NCBI GenBank assembly: GCA_029204225.1
Contig: CM055096.1
Coordinates: 58,107,600 to 58,171,599, forward strand
Reading direction: 5' to 3'
DNA: 64,000 nt
Origin: Diphasiastrum complanatum
Lineage: Eukaryota; Streptophyta; Lycopodiopsida; Lycopodiales; Lycopodiaceae
Each line of letters begins with the position of its first letter. Within the stretch, counting starts at the first letter, position 1. Under the pieces are notes generated by a model. It saw only the letters and a program-made list of their open reading frames with translations, did not search any database and had not been told where the DNA came from. Positions 52,409-61,860 of the stretch are shown in pieces. The translations under genes were made by a program, and so were the position numbers.

Positions 52409-54076
52409 TTGAAGAGCCGTGACATAGATGACTTTCCAGGATCATCTAGCCAGGGAGAGCTACGAAGATCAACAAGAGAGAAGACACTACTTGAAAGGTA
52501 TGAAACAAATTATGCTCGCTTATCAAGCATTATTCAAAGCAAAGAACCTTCGACTTATGGTGAAGCGAAGGATGATGGCATTTGGGTCAAGGCCATGGGA
52601 GAGGAGATGGAGTCAATTGCTAAACATAGCACATGGGACTTAGTAGAACCACCAGTTCGCAAGAAATCCATTGGTTGCAAATGGGTATACAGGACTAAGT
52701 ACCATGCAGATGGAAGTATAGCAAAGCACAAGGCAAGATTGGTGATCAAAGGGTACGCACAAAGTAAAGGCATCGACTATGAGGAGACCTTTGTGCCGGT
52801 TTGTAAGTGGAATACTCTACGTCTACTTGTTGCTTTAGCTTCACATTTTGGTTGGCCTTTGCATCAGATGGATGTGAAATCTGCTTTTCTAAATGGTGAG
52901 TTAGAAGAAGAAGTGTTCATGGATCAACCTGAAGACTTTGTAGCGAAGGGGCAGGAAAATAAAGTATGTCGCTTGAAGAAAGCGCTTTATGGTCTTAAGC
53001 AAGCACCACGTGTGTGGTATAGCAGGATTGATGCCTACTTTCGTTCAAAGAGGATGGTGAGAACACATTCTGATCCAAATCTATATGTCTTATGCTTTGA
53101 TGGTATGGTTGCTTTGATTGCTCTTTATGTTGATGACTTGATTATTACAGGAAATAATCAAGAGATGATAGACATGATCAAGAAAGACCTCATGGAACAA
53201 TTCGAGATGACAGATCTCAACCTGATGCATTACTGCCTTGGAGTAGAAATGTGGCAAAAAGGACATGAAGTGGGTTTAACACAGGTGAAGTATGTCAAAG
53301 AGTTGTTGCACAGGTTTAGGTTGCAGGATTGCAAACCAGTAAACACTCCTATTGAACCAGGTAAAAAGCTTTCTAAGCTTGATGAGTCACATTCATTTGA
53401 TGCTACGCTGTATAGACAATCAGTAGGGAGCTTGATTTACCTTACCACGACTAGACCAGATATATGCTATGTTGTTGGCATTGTAAGTCAGTTTATGGCA
53501 GCACCTACGGAAATGCATTGGAAGGCAGCTAAACGCATTTTGCATTATGTGAAAGGCACTTCAGAGTATGGCTTGATTTACATGAAGCATGATGGTTTAC
53601 CTGAGTTGTGTGGCTATGTGGATGCAGATTGGGGAGATGACTATGATGATCGTAGATCCACCACAGGGTATGTATTCCAGTTTTGTGGTAGTTGCTTTTC
53701 CTGGTCTAGTAAGAAGCAAAGTACAATTGCTCTTTCCACCACAGAAGTAGGGTATAAGGCAATGTGTAGTGTAGCACAGGAAGCTATATGGTTGAGACAA
53801 ATCTTGGAAGAAATTGGCATGAAGCGAAAAAATCCCACAACTTTACATAGCGACAATCAGAGTGGCATTCAGCTAGCAAAGAATCCACTGTTCCATGCGA
53901 GGAGTAAACACATTGAGATTCAGTATCACTTTATACGTGAGAGGTTGCTGAGTTGTGAAATTCATGTTATTCATTGTAGTAGAGAAGAACAACTAGATGA
54001 TATTTTCACTAAGCCACTTACTGGAGAAAAGTTTGATAAGTTTAGATCAAAGCTTTCTATACTTAAAGTTTGTTGA
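52409..54076 (+). CDS. Copia reverse transcriptase and RNase H (E1)
   Basis: A 555-codon uninterrupted frame. Order: linker GELRRSTREKTLLERYE, RT (GCKWVYRTKYHADGSIAKHKARLVIKGYAQ, DYEETFVPVCKW, LHQMDVKSAFLNGELEEEVFMDQPE, LKKALYGLKQAPRVWY, ALYVDDLIITGN with the catalytic YVDD), connection, then RNase H (GYVDADWGDDYDDRRSTTGYVF, SSKKQSTIALSTTEVGYKAM, ARSKHIEIQYHFIRERL, LDDIFTKPLTGEKF). RNase H has TTEVGY instead of the usual TEAEY, so a usually conserved acidic residue is changed. The ATG is inside the polyprotein linker and is not a true start. Confidence 0.94.
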   Translation: MKSRDIDDFPGSSSQGELRRSTREKTLLERYETNYARLSSIIQSKEPSTYGEAKDDGIWVKAMGEEMESIAKHSTWDLVEPPVRKKSIGCKWVYRTKYHADGSIAKHKARLVIKGYAQSKGIDYEETFVPVCKWNTLRLLVALASHFGWPLHQMDVKSAFLNGELEEEVFMDQPEDFVAKGQENKVCRLKKALYGLKQAPRVWYSRIDAYFRSKRMVRTHSDPNLYVLCFDGMVALIALYVDDLIITGNNQEMIDMIKKDLMEQFEMTDLNLMHYCLGVEMWQKGHEVGLTQVKYVKELLHRFRLQDCKPVNTPIEPGKKLSKLDESHSFDATLYRQSVGSLIYLTTTRPDICYVVGIVSQFMAAPTEMHWKAAKRILHYVKGTSEYGLIYMKHDGLPELCGYVDADWGDDYDDRRSTTGYVFQFCGSCFSWSSKKQSTIALSTTEVGYKAMCSVAQEAIWLRQILEEIGMKRKNPTTLHSDNQSGIQLAKNPLFHARSKHIEIQYHFIRERLLSCEIHVIHCSREEQLDDIFTKPLTGEKFDKFRSKLSILKVC

Positions 54077-54130
54077 CTTTAAAGCTATGTATATGACTGT
54101 ATAAAAAGTAGACTCTACTTTAAGGTAGAG

Positions 54131-54402
54131 AGTTAGAATTAAAGTAGAATCACTGTGTTATTGTACTGTGGGTCCTATCAGTGGATAAGGATCAGTTGGC
54201 CTTGCCACGAGGCAAGTCAATGGGACACGCGTCCCGCCAACGGCAACCTGGGTCATGCATGGTTGCCTGAGTGAATAATATATGTACAGTGTAATTTCAT
54301 TTTGAGAAATACAGTTGAAATGTGAGCTTGCTGTAGAGAGTGTTTTCTGTCTGTGTTACTATGTAGCATGATCTGTGTTCCTGTGCAAAGCAAATTCTAA
54401 GT
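54131..54402 (+). repeat. 3' LTR of E1
   Basis: A 272-bp LTR matching 63237-63510 inverted. Its ends read AGTTAGAATT and AATTCTAAGT, near-perfect inverted repeats but not TG...CA. A TATATGTACAGTG stretch near 54280 may be part of the promoter. Confidence 0.85.
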
Positions 54403-55355
54403 TCTACCTCACCACCATCATCGAAATCCAACAAAGTGAAGCATGGTGGATTGATAGTGGGGCTAGCTCCCACATGACCTTCCAAAAGTTCTATTTCTCC
54501 AATCTACTCTTTTTTAATGGTGTTAAGAAGTCTATCTTTACTGCAAGTGATCAAGAGTGTAGGATAAGTGGAATTGGAACTATTCCTTTGTGCTTGGGAT
54601 CATCCAAAAGGATATCCAACAGATGTTCTTTATGCACCTTCAATCACCAAAAACTTGTTGAGTGTTGGCCAATTAATGGATAATGGCCTAGATGTACAAT
54701 TTAAGCATGGAGGTTTTTCCATTTTCGAGAATGATGATTGCATAGCAAAAGGATTTAAACAAGGTATATTGTTTAAATTAGATGCTAATGTGGCAATGGG
54801 GAGTGTGAACTTAGCAAAGGAGGAGATCACCCAAGTAGAGCTATGGCACAAGAGGTTGGGCCATCCCAACTTCAAGGCAATGGAATCAATGTGTGCAAAG
54901 GAGCTAGCTCTCTGCCTCCCCAAGAAGTTGGCAAGATGCGGTAAGCTTTGTGAGGCTTGTAGCCTCTCAAAGACTCATAAGCTTCCTTTCTCAAGATCTA
55001 CCACTCCTCTTGAAGTCATTTTGAATGTGGATAGCTTTTCACATAAATATAATGGTGGTGCTAAAGTATATGTATAATTCATTGATGATCACTCAAGATT
55101 TTCTTGGATCTACCTTTTGTCTTCAAAAATGTTGGTGTATGATTCATTTGTAAAGTTCAAAGCTATTGTTGAAAATCAGCTTAATACAGGATCAAGGTAT
55201 TAAGATGTGATAATGGTGGAGATTACATCTCCAACAAGATGACAGAGATTTGTAATGTTAAGGCATAAAGAGAGAGTTAACTTGTCCTTATGCCCCTCAA
55301 CGAAATGGAGTGGTTGAGGTCTTAATTCTAGAAGCTTCTCTACCAAAACCATTTT
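54403..55355 (+). pseudogene. A-type Copia protease, pre-integrase and decayed integrase (A3)
   Basis: Directly after the E1 LTR, host A-type sequence resumes at CTCACCACCATCATC, then WWIDSGASSHMTFQ (protease), YAPSITKNLLSVGQLMDNGLDVQFKHG, LWHKRLGHPNFKAM and CEACSLSKTHKLPF. The integrase core follows with a stop at 55075 and several frameshifts: FIDDHSRFSWIYLL readable, the RSDNGGE region changed, the catalytic Glu region lost. It ends at a deletion near 55385. Confidence 0.9.
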
Positions 55356-55369
55356 GGGGTGAGGAAATT

Positions 55370-56390
55370 TCTTGTAACTTTTTGTGCAATAGGACTCCAA
55401 GAAGATCTAGTAGAGCAAGGGCCGAGCCAACAAGGCTCGCGTACATTGGCAAAGGTGGTCAAAGGGAAGGCACTCAATCCCTCACTTCTTGTACTCTTCT
55501 TACTTCAATTCTTGATGAACCAACTTGCTATGAAAATGCTTGTAAATCAAAGTTGGATGGATGCTATGCAAGTGGAGTATGATGCTCTCATGGACAATCA
55601 TAGTTGGGAACTTGTTGATCTTCCTCAAGGGAAGAAGCCACTTTACTACAAGTGGGTGTATAGATTGAAGTATAACCAAGATGGATCAATAAATAAGTAT
55701 AAAGCAAGGCTTGTAGCAAAAGGTTTTTTTCAAACTGAAGGCATTGATTATGATGAAACTTTTGTTCATGTGGCTAAGCTAGTTACAATAAGATTGATCA
55801 TTAGTCCTACTACTACTTTCAATTGGATGCTCTTCCAACTTGATGTAACAGTTACAAATTTCTTCCTCAATGGCTACTTGGAGAAAGAAATCTACATGGG
55901 GCAACCCGAGGGCTTCACGAAGAAAGGACTTGAAAATAAAGTATGTTTCTTGAAAAGGAGTTTTTATAGACTCAAGCAAGCACCTAGAGCTTGGTACTCT
56001 AGGCTAAACTCTTTTCTTATCTCCATCAATTTTGTGTTGAGCTCATATGATCTTTGATTATACATGAATTTTAATGATGGAAATATCATTGTACTTGTAT
56101 TGTATGTTGATGACACAATCTTAAGTGGAAATGATCTAGATAGAATAAGAGATGTTAAGATTGCTTTAGCTAAAGAGTTTAAGATGGTTGATCTCAGCCA
56201 ATTACACTTCCTTCTTGGAATAGAAGTCATAAGAGGATTGGATTTTAGCTTTACATGTCAATCTGAATATGCTACATCCATCCTAGATCGATTTGGAATG
56301 AAGGATTGTAAAGGCATTGAGACTCCAATGGAGAAAAATGTAAAAGCATCTATAAGTGATGATGAAGCATCATTTGAGGACATCCTTTGA
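55370..56390 (+). pseudogene. A-type Copia reverse transcriptase (A3)
   Basis: The linker TPRRSSRARAEPTRL is followed by RT in two main frames. 55359-56057: YYKWVYRLKYNQDGSINKYKARLVAKGF, DYDETFVHVAKLV, LEKEIYMGQPEGF, LKQAPRAWYSRL. 56064-56390: VLYVDDTILSGND with the YVDD active site, FKMVDLSQLHFLLGIEV. A stop near 56057, a small duplication of GAGGACATC near 56377 and frame changes break it. Confidence 0.92.
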
Positions 56391-56836
56391 GGACATCACA
56401 CTCTATAGAAGGCTTATAGGCTCCTTGATTTATTTAACTATAACTAGGGCTGATCTTAGTCATAGTGTTGGAAAGTTAAGCCAATATATGCAAAGTGCTC
56501 TTGTGTCACATTGGAAGATGACCAAAAGAGTCCTAAGGTACATCTCATCAACTAGGAATTTTGGCATACTCTACAAATGGACTTATCTTGGCTTAAGGGC
56601 CTAATCTGACTCAAATTATGAAGGTAACAAAGTGGATCAAAAATCTACAAGTGTATTTGCTAAATTCCTTTGTGATGGAGTAGTATCATGGCTTTTCAAA
56701 AAGCAAGATACTATTTCATTATCATCAACAGAATCCAAGTATAAGGCCTTGACATCAACATGCAAAGAGGTCTTATGGCTCAAAAGGCTATTGGTGGAGC
56801 TTCAAGGCATGGAGGCTGAGGAGTTTCCTTGGATCT
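56356..56836 (+). pseudogene. A-type Copia RT connection and RNase H N-terminal half (A3)
   Basis: The frame continues DITLYRRLIGSLIYLTITRADLSHSVGKLSQYM, then a stop near 56602, then DQKSTSVFAKFLCDGVVSWLFKKQDTISLSSTESKYKAL and LLVELQGMEAEE. RNase H is cut at 56836 where an inverted A-type LTR half begins. Confidence 0.9.
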
Positions 56837-57244
56837 ATTTCCAGCATGTAATAAGGAAGTTAACTCACTCTCCTTGACCTAAAATGAAACCCTAGTCTAT
56901 TTCCTAGAGTTATGCTTGGTAGGTAGCTAGTTGATCAAATTTTCACCTTAAACTTAGGTGTAGGTCCTATAAAGTAGGGATGACCACCAAATAGACATGA
57001 CCAACTCTCTTGACTTGACCTAACCTACATTAGGATGGGTTTTCCATGTGGCATCATGTCCTAACATGTGTAAGACCCACTTGTGTACACAATTTACACT
57101 ATTCTACATGGTTTTTGATCAAGCTAGATTTGCCAATTTTTGGCAATTCTTCACACTCCTCCTCAAATTTAGCTTGATCTATTTACAACTCTCTTGATAG
57201 ATCAATGAAATCTTTTAGAAGTGTCTAAAAAATCCAGCTACAAA
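56837..57244 (-). repeat. Left arm of a 0.4-kb inverted repeat (A-type LTR 5' half and PPT)
   Basis: It reads on the minus strand as the internal 3' end, PPT (57156-57170 complement) and the first about 310 bp of an A-type LTR (LTR start at 57155). It is complementary to 58229-58633 with few mismatches. Confidence 0.9.
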
Positions 57245-57492
57245 CAAGGTACTTTTGAGACTCCAATAGAGAATGATGTCCATGAAGGATCTTTCACCAC
57301 CTCTTAGAGGATCCCTTACAAGATGTTCCATAAATGTGTCTATATACATGTAGCACACTTCAAAACTAAACATCATGCCAAGCCATGGATTCCAAGGCAT
57401 TTTGTGCACTTGAAGATACATCAATTAAAATATTAAGTGCATAAATAATGTTGCCAAAGACAACTTGTCTTGCTTGATCCATATGATTGAGC

Positions 57493-58203
57493 CTAGATGG
57501 CTCCATCTTGATACTCAAGGTTCTTCTTGGAGTCCTCAGGTCTTGAGCTTGCTCCTCCACTTGACTCCAAACCATCAATGAATTGAATAAGGTGTTGATC
57601 CAAAGGTGCTTCTTCAAGTTTACAAATCTTCCACTCTTGAAAGATCACATTTCCACCATTGACAAATTCTTTGGTTGAAAACAAGTAGATTCTACAATCT
57701 CTACTTGAAGAGCAAAACACTACCATTATTCCTATCATTGAAATAGGATAATCTTTGGTCCTTACATTGGAATGATCATGCTCAAAGCATGTGGACCCAA
57801 AGATTTCCAATACAAATGATATTTCATCTTTTATGACACTATTCAAACTATTACAAAAATAGTTATCCAATGAAATTGCTTTATCAACAACAAATGTAGA
57901 TTTCAAAGCATCCCATTTCATTGTCTTGTCATATAAAGTAATAAACACCATGAATCTTAAAGGTAAGAAACAAGTCACCTCATCTCTACTAATACTTTCC
58001 AAAAAGTATTCAAAGATAGTAGAATCTCCAATGCTCACCACCCTTGCAAGATGCACACTTGAATGGACAATTTGCATGCAATTTGATGACTCAGACATTG
58101 TCATTGAGGACTCCCTTGGAACTCTCACGCTTTGAGGCTGATCCTCAAGATCTTCCTCCTTTTGATGCTCCTCCTCAATGCAAGCAAGATCACACTTTGC
58201 CAA
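57493..58203 (-). CDS. Open scrambled integrase-like ORF of non-autonomous A-type element
   Basis: A 236-codon open frame starts MAKCDLACIEEEHQKEEDLEDQPQ. By eye its order parallels an A-type integrase. MQIVHSSVHLARV lies where LELIHSDVHSF is expected (first catalytic Asp now Ser). SLDNYFCNSL echoes SDNGGEY and the FCSSNGIK region. EIFGSTCFEHDHSNVRTKDYPISMIGIMVVF aligns with the C-terminal VFGSTCYVH...KDD..SIKGIFVGY, and NVIFQEWKI with DVIFDE. The segment carrying the catalytic Glu is deleted. Downstream in other frames to 57250 are traces of the linker and ERSFMDI of RT. Its homologue at 21091-21708 is interrupted. It may be a decayed integrase; retained coding is only suggested by the open frame. 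Confidence 0.55.
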   Translation of the reverse strand: MAKCDLACIEEEHQKEEDLEDQPQSVRVPRESSMTMSESSNCMQIVHSSVHLARVVSIGDSTIFEYFLESISRDEVTCFLPLRFMVFITLYDKTMKWDALKSTFVVDKAISLDNYFCNSLNSVIKDEISFVLEIFGSTCFEHDHSNVRTKDYPISMIGIMVVFCSSSRDCRIYLFSTKEFVNGGNVIFQEWKICKLEEAPLDQHLIQFIDGLESSGGASSRPEDSKKNLEYQDGAI

Positions 58204-58228
58204 GATCTCCTCTTGAGTGATCTCCTCC

Positions 58229-58633
58229 TTTGTAGCTGGATTTTTTAGACACTTCTAAAAGCTTTCATTGATCTATCAAGAGAGTTGTAAATAGATCAAG
58301 CTAAATTTGAGGAGTGTGAAGAATTGCCAAAAATTGGCAAATCTAGCTTGATCAAAAACCATGTAGAATAGTGTAAATTGTGTACACAAGTGGGTCCCAC
58401 ACATGTGAGGCCATGATGCCACATGGGAAACCCATCCTAATGTAGGTTAGGTCAAGTCAAGAGAGTTGGTCATGTATATTTGGTGGTCATCCCTACTTTA
58501 TAGGACCTACACCTAAGTTTAAGGTGAAAATTTGACCAACTAGCTACCTACCAAGCATAACTCTAGGAAATAGACTAGGGTTTCATTTTAGGTCAAGGAG
58601 AGTGAGTTAACTTCCTTATTACATGCTGGAAAT
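58229..58633 (+). repeat. Right arm of the 0.4-kb inverted repeat
   Basis: Plus-strand internal 3' end, PPT (TTTGAGGAG, 58306-58314) and LTR start. It is complementary to 56837-57244. The spacer between the arms is about 984 bp. Confidence 0.9.
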
Positions 58634-59016
58634 CCACCTAAATTCAAGAAGGAAGTCGAATTTGCTATGTATTCCCTCTCTCCATAGTGAGAAAAAAAGA
58701 AAATTTTTGGAGCTCATTGGCAATCTCAAGCTAGTTCACTATGTACATTGAGTTTTTGTGATCCAAATGAGACCAAATCAATTTCTACTTGTTTCTCAGG
58801 TTGAAGGCCGTACTACAGCCTGTAGTACACACGTGTGGGCTCGGATTTCAATGTTTATCAATGCTTTTGATTGTTAGTGCTTGTTGTTTGTCAACTTGCC
58901 AATCTAGATCAACTTTTTTGTGTCTAGTTTTTTGATAGATTGTTAAGCAAGAATCCAATCACTCTTATGGATCTTTTGTAGATCCATTTATGGTCCTAAA
59001 GTACAGTACTTTCACA
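58315..59016 (+). repeat. Complete A-type LTR (3' LTR of A3)
   Basis: A 702-bp LTR, TGTGAAGAATTGCC...CAGTACTTTCACA. It is the most complete A-type LTR beside A1. It includes CCGTACTACAGCC and CACACGTGTG near 58809-58840. It is followed by AATGG (59017-59021), then E-type integrase sequence on the minus strand, so the A element probably inserted into an E copy. Confidence 0.88.
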
Positions 59017-59044
59017 AATGGATCATCATCAGGTGGTATCCTCA

Positions 59045-59893
59045 CTATACCATCTTTTCACTGGATGTGTCTATCTTCTCAGCATCCTCGTCTTCATACA
59101 TCTTGGATTCATCAAAAATAACATCATGGCTTATATGGATTTTGTTTTCCACTAGATCAAAACATCTATAGACCTTCACACGATCATCATATCCTAGGAA
59201 TATGCACTTGATAGCTTTTACATCAAGTTTACGTCTCTCTTCCTTAGGAATGTGTACAAAGGCCTTACATCCAAAGATTTGCAAGTGGTTCACCTTTGGC
59301 TTCTTCTTCGTGAATGCTTCCTCAGGTGTTATCTTTGGTATGGCAATGGTAGGACTTCTATTTTGAAGATAGACTGCCGTACTGCATGCTTCTGACCAAA
59401 AATCTTTTGGCAGTTTCATCTCAGCTAGCATAGATCTGGCACTTTCCACAATCGTACGATTCTTGCGCTCAGCTACACCATTGAGAGCAGGAGTATGAGC
59501 TTGCGTAAATTGTCTTTTAATCCCACATTGATCACAAAGATCATTGAAGTCATTAGACTTGTACTCACCTCCACTATCTGATCTTAGGACTTTGATCTTC
59601 CTACCTGTCTGATTTTCAACCAATGCTTTGAAGCTCTTGAAGTTACCAAATGCATCTGATTTCTTCTTCAAGAAGTAGATCCACGTCTTACATGACATAT
59701 CATCAATAAAGGTCATGAAATAGAAGGCTTTACCTAAGGACATGGTCCTCATAGGCCCGCATAAGTCTGTGTGGACTAAATCCAGAATGTTCTTTGCTCT
59801 TGCAACACCCCCTTTATTGAACTTCTCTGGATGCTGCTTCCCATATACACAGGATTCACACATCGATTTCAAGTGATCTTCTATGGTAGGCAA
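59045..59893 (-). CDS. E-type Copia integrase (E2)
   Basis: A 282-codon frame: MCESCVYGKQHPEKF (end of GAG-pre-integrase), integrase core with LVHTDLCGPM, FIDDMSCKTWIYFL, KVLRSDSGGEY, and HTPALNGVAERKNRTIVE, then the C-terminal domain LQIFGCKAFVHIPKEER, IFLGYDDRVKVYRCF, HISHDVIFDESKMYED. The D, D and E catalytic positions are present; the second motif is RSDSGGE rather than RSDNGGE. A single in-frame TGA separates it from the upstream part (59894-60153). The ATG is internal to the polyprotein. Confidence 0.92.
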   Translation of the reverse strand: MPTIEDHLKSMCESCVYGKQHPEKFNKGGVARAKNILDLVHTDLCGPMRTMSLGKAFYFMTFIDDMSCKTWIYFLKKKSDAFGNFKSFKALVENQTGRKIKVLRSDSGGEYKSNDFNDLCDQCGIKRQFTQAHTPALNGVAERKNRTIVESARSMLAEMKLPKDFWSEACSTAVYLQNRSPTIAIPKITPEEAFTKKKPKVNHLQIFGCKAFVHIPKEERRKLDVKAIKCIFLGYDDRVKVYRCFDLVENKIHISHDVIFDESKMYEDEDAEKIDTSSEKMV

Positions 59894-60153
59894 TCATGTT
59901 ACCATCTCCAATTTTCTCATCAAATTGAGGCTTCCCAAGTTTAAGTGACCAAGCCTCTTATGCCACAACTCAGTTTGCGATGGAATGGACGATACAAGTC
60001 CATGTTGCCCCTTAATTGTAGCATTAAACCTGTACAATTTTGGCTCTCTTACTCCATCTGTAATAACTTTGAACTTTTGGCTCACATCTTTCACAAAGCA
60101 ATGATCATGGGTGAATTCTACTTTCAACTTTTGATCAGTAATGACTCCAACAG
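59894..60153 (-). pseudogene. E-type GAG-pre-integrase (E2)
   Basis: VGVITDQKLKVEFTHDHCFVKDVSQKFKVI ... LWHKRLGHLNLGSLNLMRKLEMVT, then TGA where E1 has an Arg codon. Nearly identical in protein to E1 52080-52340. Confidence 0.9.
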
Positions 60154-60882
60154 ATGATTTCAAGAAGATTTTCAAGATGCATGGCCGAGTCTTTATGGAT
60201 CACCTTACATGACAAAGAGGGGCATCTTTCATGTTGTATCTACTACAACACATTCATATATGCTTCTCTTTTTTTGCTTGATATACTATCTTGCTTCATT
60301 GAATTTTTTGGATCTCAAAGTTCAAGAAAAGCTATACTAGTTTTGTATGATGCTTATGGTATGGACATGTTTCTTGTCATTATTGACTTAGATATGTTTC
60401 CAATACTTTTTGAAAGCAAGATATTGTATTGTCAAAAGTATGCTCTTGGTTCTAGTAAGAACAAGATTGAGCTTGTTACTCACTTTTTTAAAAATCATGT
60501 TTTCACATGTTTTGAGGCAAATTGTAAACTCCTCTTGAGATTAAGTGAAGCATACAAAGTGGACACTTACATCCTTGAGAGAGTAACTAGCCTAAAAAAG
60601 ATCAAGATAGTCTTTGATATCAAGATTAGATCCATCATGGATATAGTTCATTGTATGTGGACTAGTCAAGCTAAAAAGCATAATCTTGATAATCATCATG
60701 GTTTCACATCTTATGATCTTGATCTCCATGATCCTTATGAGGCTTGGAAGCCTCGGATTTCTCTACTTATGGTGCATCCATCATGCAAGTGGAACTTTCA
60801 AAGCAAATATCATCATCAAGCATGGAGGAAGCCCATGATCATAGTGGCATATTGGTGGAGCACTCTTCAAAGGCATTGGTAA
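60154..60882 (+). CDS. Unidentified 242-codon ORF upstream of a PPT and LTR
   Basis: I do not recognise this protein. It is open for 242 codons, rich in Ile, Leu, Phe and Lys, with SLKKIKIVFDIKIRSIMDIVH and YDLDLHDPYEAWKPRISLL in its C-terminal half. There is no zinc finger and no DDE, YVDD or RNase H motif. It lies about 160 bp upstream of a PPT (61036-61044) and LTR (61045), the position the scrambled ORF holds in A2 and A3. So it is probably the 3' internal part of a non-autonomous C-like element inserted in E2. The first codons may come from the junction. Confidence 0.4.
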   Translation: MISRRFSRCMAESLWITLHDKEGHLSCCIYYNTFIYASLFLLDILSCFIEFFGSQSSRKAILVLYDAYGMDMFLVIIDLDMFPILFESKILYCQKYALGSSKNKIELVTHFFKNHVFTCFEANCKLLLRLSEAYKVDTYILERVTSLKKIKIVFDIKIRSIMDIVHCMWTSQAKKHNLDNHHGFTSYDLDLHDPYEAWKPRISLLMVHPSCKWNFQSKYHHQAWRKPMIIVAYWWSTLQRHW

Positions 60883-61035
60883 GAGATCTCTACCAAAGAG
60901 ATCTTATCATGGATATGGTGAGGGTGTTGCTATGATGGATCCCTTGGCTGACCTTCACTTCTTATGCATACCAAAGGACCCACTCAAAAAGATTTACAAA
61001 CTTCTCAAGTGATCTAGTAACTTTCCAAGCTATCT

Positions 61036-61044
61036 TTTGAGGAG
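61036..61044 (+). promoter_or_regulatory. Polypurine tract of the 60154-61860 fragment
   Basis: TTTGAGGAG precedes the LTR start TGTGAGAAATTGG at 61045. Confidence 0.75.
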
Positions 61045-61860
61045 TGTGAGAAATTGGCAAAAATCTAGCTTGGTATTTTTATTAACAAAATTTGTAAGTG
61101 AATCTCACATGTGTGGAGGATGTTTTCACGTGTGGAGAATTGTGAATTAAATTAAAAATGTTAGATATAGGGGTCTCATAGAATTTCATAGTCATGCATT
61201 TCGGTGTACGATGTTGATAGGGTCAAATTTGGCATAAATGGCAAATTATCCATTTCCACTTGTAATGTCACTATTGAGCCAAAATAGAGTAGGAGGCCAA
61301 ACTTGTGCCAATTAGAGTGTAGACAAGTGTAATGCTTTTGTTTGATGAAGTTTATGAGGTCCAATAGGATTTAGAGGTGGAATCATGAGTGGTCCAATAG
61401 AATTTGAGGTTTGATTGAAAATGGTCCAATAGAATTTAGAGGTGCATGGATCAATGGTCCAATAGGATTAAGAGGTGGCAAAATGTGGTCCAATCATAAT
61501 TAAGCATAGTGGTAGCTCATGGATCTACTAGTATCATTGTACTCCTCATTTGGATCTAATTGATTTTGAGATTGAGTGGATTTTGAGTGTAAGTGATTTT
61601 CTAGCTTTCTCTCTCTACCCGAGAGCTATTGATGATTTTCTCTCTCTAACCAAGGAGAGCAGCTTGTTTTTACCTAGATTACTTTTGGAACACTTCCCAC
61701 ACGTGTGAGTGAGAGTTGGAAGTGATTGAATGCATGTAGTAGTGTGTTTTTGCCATAGGATCTAAGATTGATCTTGAATCTCAATCTAGTCTTGATCTTG
61801 GTGCATCTACACACCTTAGGAGATCACAAGTACATGTTTTGGACAATCCACACGTGTGAA
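61045..61860 (+). repeat. C-like LTR, 3' end uncertain
   Basis: It starts TGTGAGAAATTGGC, the inverse of the C/G-type LTR end. It contains tandemly varied phrases around GGTCCAATAG(A/G)ATT (61381-61490, four copies), CTCTCTCTACCCGAGAG (cf. 18415-18460 inverted) and two CACACGTGTG palindromes (61698 and 61848). No PBS follows, so the right end is a guess. Confidence 0.65.

Larger units (their letters stand above)
51851..54402 (+). mobile_element. E-type Copia, 3' part (E1)
   Basis: Truncated at the 5' side in the protease (FGATRHMTG). It keeps GAG-pre-integrase, has a deletion of the integrase, then a long open RT-RNase H frame and a complete 3' LTR (54131-54402). The TCTAC after the LTR (54403-54407) is the partner of the TCTAC (complement) beside the LTR at 63237-63510, which points to an inversion. 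Confidence 0.85.
59022..60153 (-). mobile_element. E-type Copia, 5'-middle part (E2)
   Basis: Minus-strand GAG-pre-integrase and integrase of the E family, the part missing from E1. It ends on the left at the A-type LTR (59016) and on the right at 60153, where a plus-strand fragment interrupts it. Its 5' LTR is probably 63237-63510. Confidence 0.8.

Noticed and set aside
57493-58203. Host gene interpretation of the 236-codon ORF
   Set aside because: It is bounded by retroelement PPT and LTR sequence, has a broken homologue in A2, and its motif order follows Copia integrase.
61045-61860. Pairing the LTR at 61045 with the LTR at 18197 as one element
   Set aside because: They are in opposite orientation and far apart, with several other elements between. 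They only share family-level blocks.
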